From VAZQ01 sp963712565 (lineage in GTDB: Bacteria; Pseudomonadota; Alphaproteobacteria; Rhizobiales; Xanthobacteraceae): a stretch of 64,000 nucleotides of DNA. The DNA lies in contig CAVQIP010000081.1 of the NCBI GenBank assembly GCA_963712565.1, positions 1-64,000 on the forward strand, written 5' to 3'. A program made the translations under genes and the position numbers. Each line of letters opens with the position of its first letter. Position 1 is the first letter of the stretch. Of the stretch, positions 59,627-64,000 are shown one piece after another. The notes under the pieces are model-generated. The model was not told where the DNA came from, did no database searches, and saw only the letters and a program-made list of their open reading frames with translations.

Positions 59627-61018
59627 ATGACCTCGATCACCGGCGAAGAACTTCGCGCTTTGATTGAACCGGGCCGGGTGAACAGGCGGCTCTATACCGA
59701 TCCGGACATCTTCGACCTCGAGCTTGAACGAATTTTCGGTTCGGCGTGGATCTATGTCGGGCACGAAAGCCAAATCAAAAATCCGGGCGACTTTTTTGCG
59801 ACCAGGATCGGGCGAAAGCCGCTCTTGCTCGTGCGCGACGCCGACGCACGAATTCAGCTCTTGCACAATCAGTGCGCCCATCGCGGCTCGCTGGTCGTCG
59901 CGTCCGGCCAAGGGCATACCTCGGAATTTCGCTGCTGTTATCACGGCTGGACCTACCACCTGGACGGCCGCCTCAAAGCGGCGCCACTCCTGCATGGATA
60001 TCCGTCCCGCTTCGACCCGAACAACCCCAAGGTCGCGATGCTTGCGGTGCCGCGCGTCGCCAGCTACCGCGGCTTCGTCTTCGGCAGCTTGGCGCCGGAC
60101 GGCCCGAGCCTGCAGGATTATCTCGGCCACATGACCACGTCGTTCGACGACATGGTCGATCGCGCCCCGGATGGGGAACTCGATGTGGCCGGCGGCGTGT
60201 TCAAGCATAGCTACAAAGGCAACTGGAAACTCTACCTCGAGAATCTGTGTGACGCGGCCCACCCGCTGTTCACGCATCAATCCTCGATCGATGCCGCCCG
60301 GGAGCAGTCCGACGACGTCCACTCGGATGGCTCCGGCGAAATAGCCCTTCGGCAGATGCGCCAGAACGGCGCGCCCTACAGCTTTTGGGAAGCGAACGTC
60401 GGCATCTGGACCTATCCCAACGGTCACAGCTTTCTCGGCGACTATCACGACGACGCGAAGCTCGTCGCTGCCATGAACGATCCAGCGTTCCGCGACTACA
60501 TCGCGACGATGGAATCAAAAAAGGGGAAAGAAAAAACCAAGAAGATTCTCGAGGTCCGGCGCTGGAACAGCAACGTCTACCCCAACCTCTCTTTCATGAG
60601 CCAGTTCCAGCAACTGCGCATCGTGCACCCCATTTCGGTGAACGAGACGGTCGTGCACACCTACACCTTCCGCCTGCGCGGCGCTCCCGCCCGGATGTTC
60701 GAAAACATGATCAGTTTCGCCAATGTCGTGAACGGCACCGGCTCCCTGGTGCTCACCGACGATCTCGAAATCTACAACCGTATCGGCTTGGGTCTCACCA
60801 GCGCGGGCGCCGAGTGGATCGAGATCGGCCGTGGTTATACCGGCGATGTACCGGACGATCACGGCGGCCGGCGCGGCAAGAATTCGACCAGTGAAGTCTA
60901 CATTCGCAACATGTTCGATGCCTGGCTCGACTACATGGCGAAAGATACGCAGGCGCCGAGCGGCGCAAAGGCCGCGCGCACGCCCGCCCCGCGGCGGCTT
61001 GCGGAGGCCAGGCGATGA
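59627..61018 (+). CDS. Rieske aromatic ring-hydroxylating oxygenase, alpha subunit
   Basis: 463 aa. The Rieske [2Fe-2S] ligands are Cys83/His85 and Cys103/His106 (NQCAHRGS and CCYHGW). The catalytic Fe site is in NWKLYLENLCDAAHPLFTH: Asp209 bridges, His212 and His217 bind Fe. The enzyme inserts O2 into an aromatic or related substrate using electrons from a separate reductase that is not in this window. GGGAGGG lies 9 nt before the ATG. It overlaps the beta-subunit gene by 4 nt. A basic, Ala/Pro-rich tail ends the protein (ARTPAPRRLAEARR). The substrate is unknown. Confidence 0.92.
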   Translation: MTSITGEELRALIEPGRVNRRLYTDPDIFDLELERIFGSAWIYVGHESQIKNPGDFFATRIGRKPLLLVRDADARIQLLHNQCAHRGSLVVASGQGHTSEFRCCYHGWTYHLDGRLKAAPLLHGYPSRFDPNNPKVAMLAVPRVASYRGFVFGSLAPDGPSLQDYLGHMTTSFDDMVDRAPDGELDVAGGVFKHSYKGNWKLYLENLCDAAHPLFTHQSSIDAAREQSDDVHSDGSGEIALRQMRQNGAPYSFWEANVGIWTYPNGHSFLGDYHDDAKLVAAMNDPAFRDYIATMESKKGKEKTKKILEVRRWNSNVYPNLSFMSQFQQLRIVHPISVNETVVHTYTFRLRGAPARMFENMISFANVVNGTGSLVLTDDLEIYNRIGLGLTSAGAEWIEIGRGYTGDVPDDHGGRRGKNSTSEVYIRNMFDAWLDYMAKDTQAPSGAKAARTPAPRRLAEARR

Positions 61019-61542
61019 CCCTCGCTCGCGGGACGCCTGACGCCACTCTGTCGTCGCATCGCAGCGCCCGCGTATGGACTATCTCCGAATGCGAGCAGTT
61101 TCTCGTGCATGAGGCACGCTTGCTCGACGCCGCACGCTTCGACGAGTGGCTGGGCCTGTTCACGGCGGATGCCTGGTATTGGGTGCCTTCGGAGCCGAAC
61201 CAAGCCAGTCCACGGGACACGATTTCCCTGATCTACGACGATCGGCGGCTGCTCGAAACGCGCGTGCGCCGGCTGGCCAGCCCCCGCATCTACTCGCAGG
61301 AACCGCGTTCCCGCACCAGCCGGATGATCGGCAATCTGACGATCGAGGAGACGGACGAAATGGCCTGCACCGTTCGCTCCAAGTTTCAGCTGCTGGAATA
61401 TAGGCGAGAGACCCAGCGCATCTTCGGCGGAACCTGCTTTCATCGTCTCGTTCGGGGCGACAATGGAATCCAGATCGCTTGGAAGCGGGTCGATCTGGTG
61501 AATTGCGATGCTCCACACGAAGGCTTGGTCGTGCCGTTCTGA
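61015..61542 (+). CDS. Ring-hydroxylating dioxygenase beta subunit
   Basis: A 175-aa NTF2-like fold protein of the small dioxygenase subunits, stabilising the alpha3beta3 enzyme. Motifs include CEQFLVHEARLLDAARFDEWLGLFTADAWYWVP and SRMIGNLTIEETDEM. The start overlaps the alpha-subunit stop (ATGA). The pair needs an unlinked ferredoxin and reductase. Confidence 0.9.
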   Translation: MTLARGTPDATLSSHRSARVWTISECEQFLVHEARLLDAARFDEWLGLFTADAWYWVPSEPNQASPRDTISLIYDDRRLLETRVRRLASPRIYSQEPRSRTSRMIGNLTIEETDEMACTVRSKFQLLEYRRETQRIFGGTCFHRLVRGDNGIQIAWKRVDLVNCDAPHEGLVVPF

Positions 61543-61608
61543 ATCTCGAGCGACCCACTTCGCCTAGAGCCGACCTTAGCGAGCGCGGACCTCAAAGGAG
61601 AATCCACC

Positions 61609-62604
61609 ATGTGTGCGGGCAAGTTAAGCGACATCTGCAGGGGCATCATAGCGACCGGTGTTTTGTTGGGGGTGCAGCTCTTGCCAGCATCCACCGCGTT
61701 CGCCGCCGAGACCGTCACCTACCTGTTCCCGGCACCACCGAGCCTGCCGGCATTCGGGCCCATACGGCTCGCCAAGGGCAAGGGCTATTTCGCGGAGGCC
61801 GGCATCGACGTGAACTTCGCCGTCGGCCGCGGCGGCGTCGACGTTGCCAAGCAGGTGGGTGCCGGCAATGCGCCGCTCGGCGGCATCGTCGCCGATGGGC
61901 CGATCATGGTCCGGCAAAACGGCGTTCCCATCAAAATTGTCGCGGTATTCGGCGGCCGCGGCTTCATGCAGCTCGTGGTGCGCGAAGATTCGGCGATACA
62001 AAAGCCCGCCGACTTGAAGGGAAAAACGATTTCGGTCATGTCGTTTCAAGACACGACCTATTACGCGCTGTTGGGATTGCTCGCGAGCGTCGGACTGACG
62101 CAGGACGATCTCAACATTCAATCCGCCGGGCCGAGCGGAGTTTGGGAATTCGTCGCGACCGGCAAGGCGGCGGGGATGGCCGGCGTACCCGATTGGATAC
62201 CGCCCGTTCAGGCAGCCGGGGTTAAAGTGAAGGTCATTCCGACCGACGAGTTTTTTCCGCATATGGCGCAAGGGATCGGCGTATCCGACCAGGTTATCAA
62301 GGAGAAGCCCGAGCTCGTCGGCAAATTCGTGAAGGCGGCCTTGCGCGGCATGAAGGACATCATGGACGACCCGAACAAGGCGGCCGACGATTTCGTCGGT
62401 TTCGTGCCGGAATGGAAAGGCAAGGAAGGCGCCGTGAAGGCGACTTTCAACTACTATGCCACGCTCGTCTATCCTGGCCAGCGGACGCTCGGCGAAGTCA
62501 ACGTGGAACGGCTCAGCAATCTGCAGGACTTCTATCTGGCGAAGGGAATCATCCAGCGTAAGTCGCCGATAGAGGACCTCTACACCAACCAGTTCATCAA
62601 ATGA
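61609..62604 (+). CDS. NMT1/SsuA-like ABC substrate-binding protein
   Basis: A 331-aa periplasmic receptor with a signal ending TAFAAE. It has FPAPPSLPAFGPIRLAKGKGYFAEAGIDVNF, the ISVMSFQDTTYYALLGLLASVG core and a C-terminal RTLGEVNVERLSNLQDFYLAKGII. NMT1-type receptors bind nitrogenous heterocycles, sulfonates or aromatic compounds. It lies 66 nt after the dioxygenase genes and probably brings in their substrate, although the permease and ATPase are absent. Confidence 0.85.
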   Translation: MCAGKLSDICRGIIATGVLLGVQLLPASTAFAAETVTYLFPAPPSLPAFGPIRLAKGKGYFAEAGIDVNFAVGRGGVDVAKQVGAGNAPLGGIVADGPIMVRQNGVPIKIVAVFGGRGFMQLVVREDSAIQKPADLKGKTISVMSFQDTTYYALLGLLASVGLTQDDLNIQSAGPSGVWEFVATGKAAGMAGVPDWIPPVQAAGVKVKVIPTDEFFPHMAQGIGVSDQVIKEKPELVGKFVKAALRGMKDIMDDPNKAADDFVGFVPEWKGKEGAVKATFNYYATLVYPGQRTLGEVNVERLSNLQDFYLAKGIIQRKSPIEDLYTNQFIK

Positions 62605-62648
62605 CGCAACCGGAGGCTGACCGGGCGGGCTCGCCTTAAGATCTAGTC

Positions 62649-63962
62649 ATGATCGATGAGACCCATGCACCCGGGCGGCGCAGTTGGGTCGCCTCGGCGA
62701 ACCATCACGTCGACTTCCCGATCCAGAACCTGCCGCTGGGCGTGTTCACGCCGCCGAGCGGGGGCGCGCGCGGTGGCGTCGCGATCGGCGATGACATCTT
62801 CGACCTTGCGGCGGCGTTGGAACTCGGCCTGTTCGACGGCCGCGCCGCACAGGCCGCGCAAGCCGCGTCCGGCGCGACCCTGAACGCGCTGCTCGCGCTC
62901 GGCCGCGAGGCGCGGCTCGCCCTGCGGCATCGGGTCGTCGAGATCCTCGACGCCGATGGCCGGGACCGGGCCCGCATCGAAGCCCTGCGCTCCCGGCTCA
63001 TTCATCGCGGCGCCGACTGCCGCCTGGAGCTTCCAGCCACGGTCGGCGATTACACCGACTTCTTTGCCGGCATCCACCACGCCACCAATGCCGGAAAGTT
63101 GTTCCGCCCCGACAATCCGCTGCTGCCCAACTACAAATACCTGCCGATCGGCTATCACGGCCGTGCTTCATCCATCAGAGCGTCGGGCGGGAAGGTGCGC
63201 CGACCGAGCGGCCAACGCAAACCGGCGGCGGAGACGGTTCCGAGTTTCGGGCCTTGCCGCAATCTCGACTACGAGCTGGAGCTGGGGGTTTGGATCGGTC
63301 CGGGGAACGAGCTCGGCGCCCCGATTGCCGTCGCGGGGGCGGCAAGCCACATCGCCGGGTTCTGCCTCCTGAACGACTGGTCCGCGCGCGACATCCAGGC
63401 GTGGGAATACCAGCCGCTTGGTCCATTCCTCGGCAAGAACTTTCTCACGACCGTCTCGCCGTGGATCGTCACTCCCGAAGCATTGGCGCCGTTCCGAACG
63501 GCACAGGCGGCGCGCCCCGCCGGCGACCCGGCTCCGCTTCCGTATCTCCTGGACGCGTCGGATCAAGCCGCCGGCGCTATCGACATCGAGCTCGAGGTCT
63601 TTCTGCTCACCCAGGGTCTGCAATCGCAAGGGCTCCCCGCCCACCGCCTTTCCGCCGGCAGCGCGCGCCATCTCTACTGGACGGTCGCCCAGCTCGTCGC
63701 CCATCACACCAGCGGCGGCTGCAACCTGCGTGCGGGGGACCTATTCGGGACCGGCACCATCTCCACCCCCGGGGAAGACGGGCTCGGGAGCCTGCTCGAA
63801 ATCTCCGCCGGCGGGCGGCGGCCGGTTGCGCTCACGTCCGGCGAGACCCGCCGCTTCCTGGAAGACGGCGACACCGTCATCATGCGGGCGCATTGCCGAC
63901 GCGAGGGCTTCGCAACGATCGGCTTCGGCGAATGCCGAGGAACGATCGAGCCGGCGATCTGA
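62649..63962 (+). CDS. fahA: Fumarylacetoacetase
   Basis: 437 aa, normal for full-length fumarylacetoacetate hydrolase (last step of tyrosine or homogentisate breakdown, giving fumarate and acetoacetate). It has the N-terminal SH3-like part (NHHVDFPIQNLPLGVFTP), the metal/catalytic TVGDYTDFFAGIHHATNAGKLFRP, YLPIGYHGRASSI, and the LELGVWIG and LNDWSARDIQAWEYQPLGPFLGKNF metal-binding segments, with QLVAHHTSGGCNLRAGDL near the end. The Asp-His-Glu catalytic/calcium features are present. Its partner genes (hmgA, maiA) are not in the window. It may serve the ring-cleavage route of the dioxygenase upstream. Confidence 0.93.
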   Translation: MIDETHAPGRRSWVASANHHVDFPIQNLPLGVFTPPSGGARGGVAIGDDIFDLAAALELGLFDGRAAQAAQAASGATLNALLALGREARLALRHRVVEILDADGRDRARIEALRSRLIHRGADCRLELPATVGDYTDFFAGIHHATNAGKLFRPDNPLLPNYKYLPIGYHGRASSIRASGGKVRRPSGQRKPAAETVPSFGPCRNLDYELELGVWIGPGNELGAPIAVAGAASHIAGFCLLNDWSARDIQAWEYQPLGPFLGKNFLTTVSPWIVTPEALAPFRTAQAARPAGDPAPLPYLLDASDQAAGAIDIELEVFLLTQGLQSQGLPAHRLSAGSARHLYWTVAQLVAHHTSGGCNLRAGDLFGTGTISTPGEDGLGSLLEISAGGRRPVALTSGETRRFLEDGDTVIMRAHCRREGFATIGFGECRGTIEPAI

Positions 63963-64000
63963 CAGAGGGGCCCGGGCCGGCGCGAACCCATCGATCTGTC

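Noticed and set aside
1..64000. CRISPR array, prophage, insertion sequence or integrase
   Set aside because: No regularly spaced repeats, transposase, integrase or phage structural genes were seen.

Overview
The window is GC-rich, densely coded DNA. Its gene content suggests a soil or rhizosphere alphaproteobacterium of the Hyphomicrobiales (Bradyrhizobium- or Xanthobacteraceae-like): many tripartite-tricarboxylate (TTT, Bug/TctC) receptors, a branched-chain-type ABC uptake operon, several acyl-CoA dehydrogenases, PF04392 ABC receptors and short palindromic intergenic repeats. This assignment is inference; no rRNA or tRNA gene was found to anchor it.

Layout. 0-6.5 kb: a secreted amidohydrolase, a secreted heme-motif/beta-propeller protein, an orphan TTT receptor between two copies of a short repeat, and a TAXI-type binding protein. 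7.1-13.4 kb: tctCBA (tctC frameshifted), citryl-CoA lyase and a CaiB-type CoA-transferase, divergent from an IclR regulator with three repeated operator-like boxes. This looks like an import, CoA-activation and cleavage module for an organic acid. 13.4-16.8 kb: TTT receptor, phytoene-desaturase-like flavoprotein, small SET-domain protein. 17.0-20.9 kb: tightly coupled operon of a DUF2064 transferase, a polytopic glycosyltransferase, a radical SAM/SPASM enzyme and a GT2. 21.0-23.3 kb: ModA-like protein, membrane cytochrome b and a sulfite-oxidase-fold molybdoenzyme. 23.3-29.6 kb: minus-strand operon for ABC uptake (receptor, natural LivH-LivM fusion, LivG, LivF), a SnoaL-like protein and a luciferase-like monooxygenase. 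30.2-33.2 kb: inactive-looking ClpP-fold protein, cupin, ECF sigma factor, Crp-family regulator.

33.4-43.9 kb is the most unusual part. A 63-aa protein is translationally coupled to a GT4 glycosyltransferase that carries a PqqD-like C-terminal domain. They are followed by a lipoprotein with one heme c motif, a 98-aa protein ending in alternating Cys (CSCGCSCGCG), and a DUF692/MNIO enzyme (one frameshift) overlapping a partner protein whose C-terminus resembles the 63-aa protein. MNIO enzymes with partner proteins modify Cys-containing peptides (RiPPs), so this may be an undescribed peptide-modification locus. It is interleaved with an array of PF04392 receptors, three intact and two as relics. 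Five Crp-like sites (TGTGA-N6-TCACA or one mismatch) and four ATAG-N7-CTAT dyads lie in the intergenic spaces of 33-49 kb, just downstream of the Crp-family gene.

43.9-49.2 kb: sensor kinase, CheY-like regulator, regulator-cyclase fusion, a membrane-anchored Ig-like protein, a LysR DNA-binding domain alone, and a small membrane protein. 49.4-64 kb: two more TTT receptors (one frameshifted), an isopropylmalate/isocitrate-dehydrogenase-family enzyme, three acyl-CoA dehydrogenases with a MaoC hydratase, a class II aldolase-like protein, an Ldh-family oxidoreductase, a two-subunit Rieske dioxygenase with an NMT1-type receptor, and fumarylacetoacetase.

Three genes (near 9623, 39685 and 50246) are broken by single extra bases. 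These could be young pseudogenes or assembly errors.
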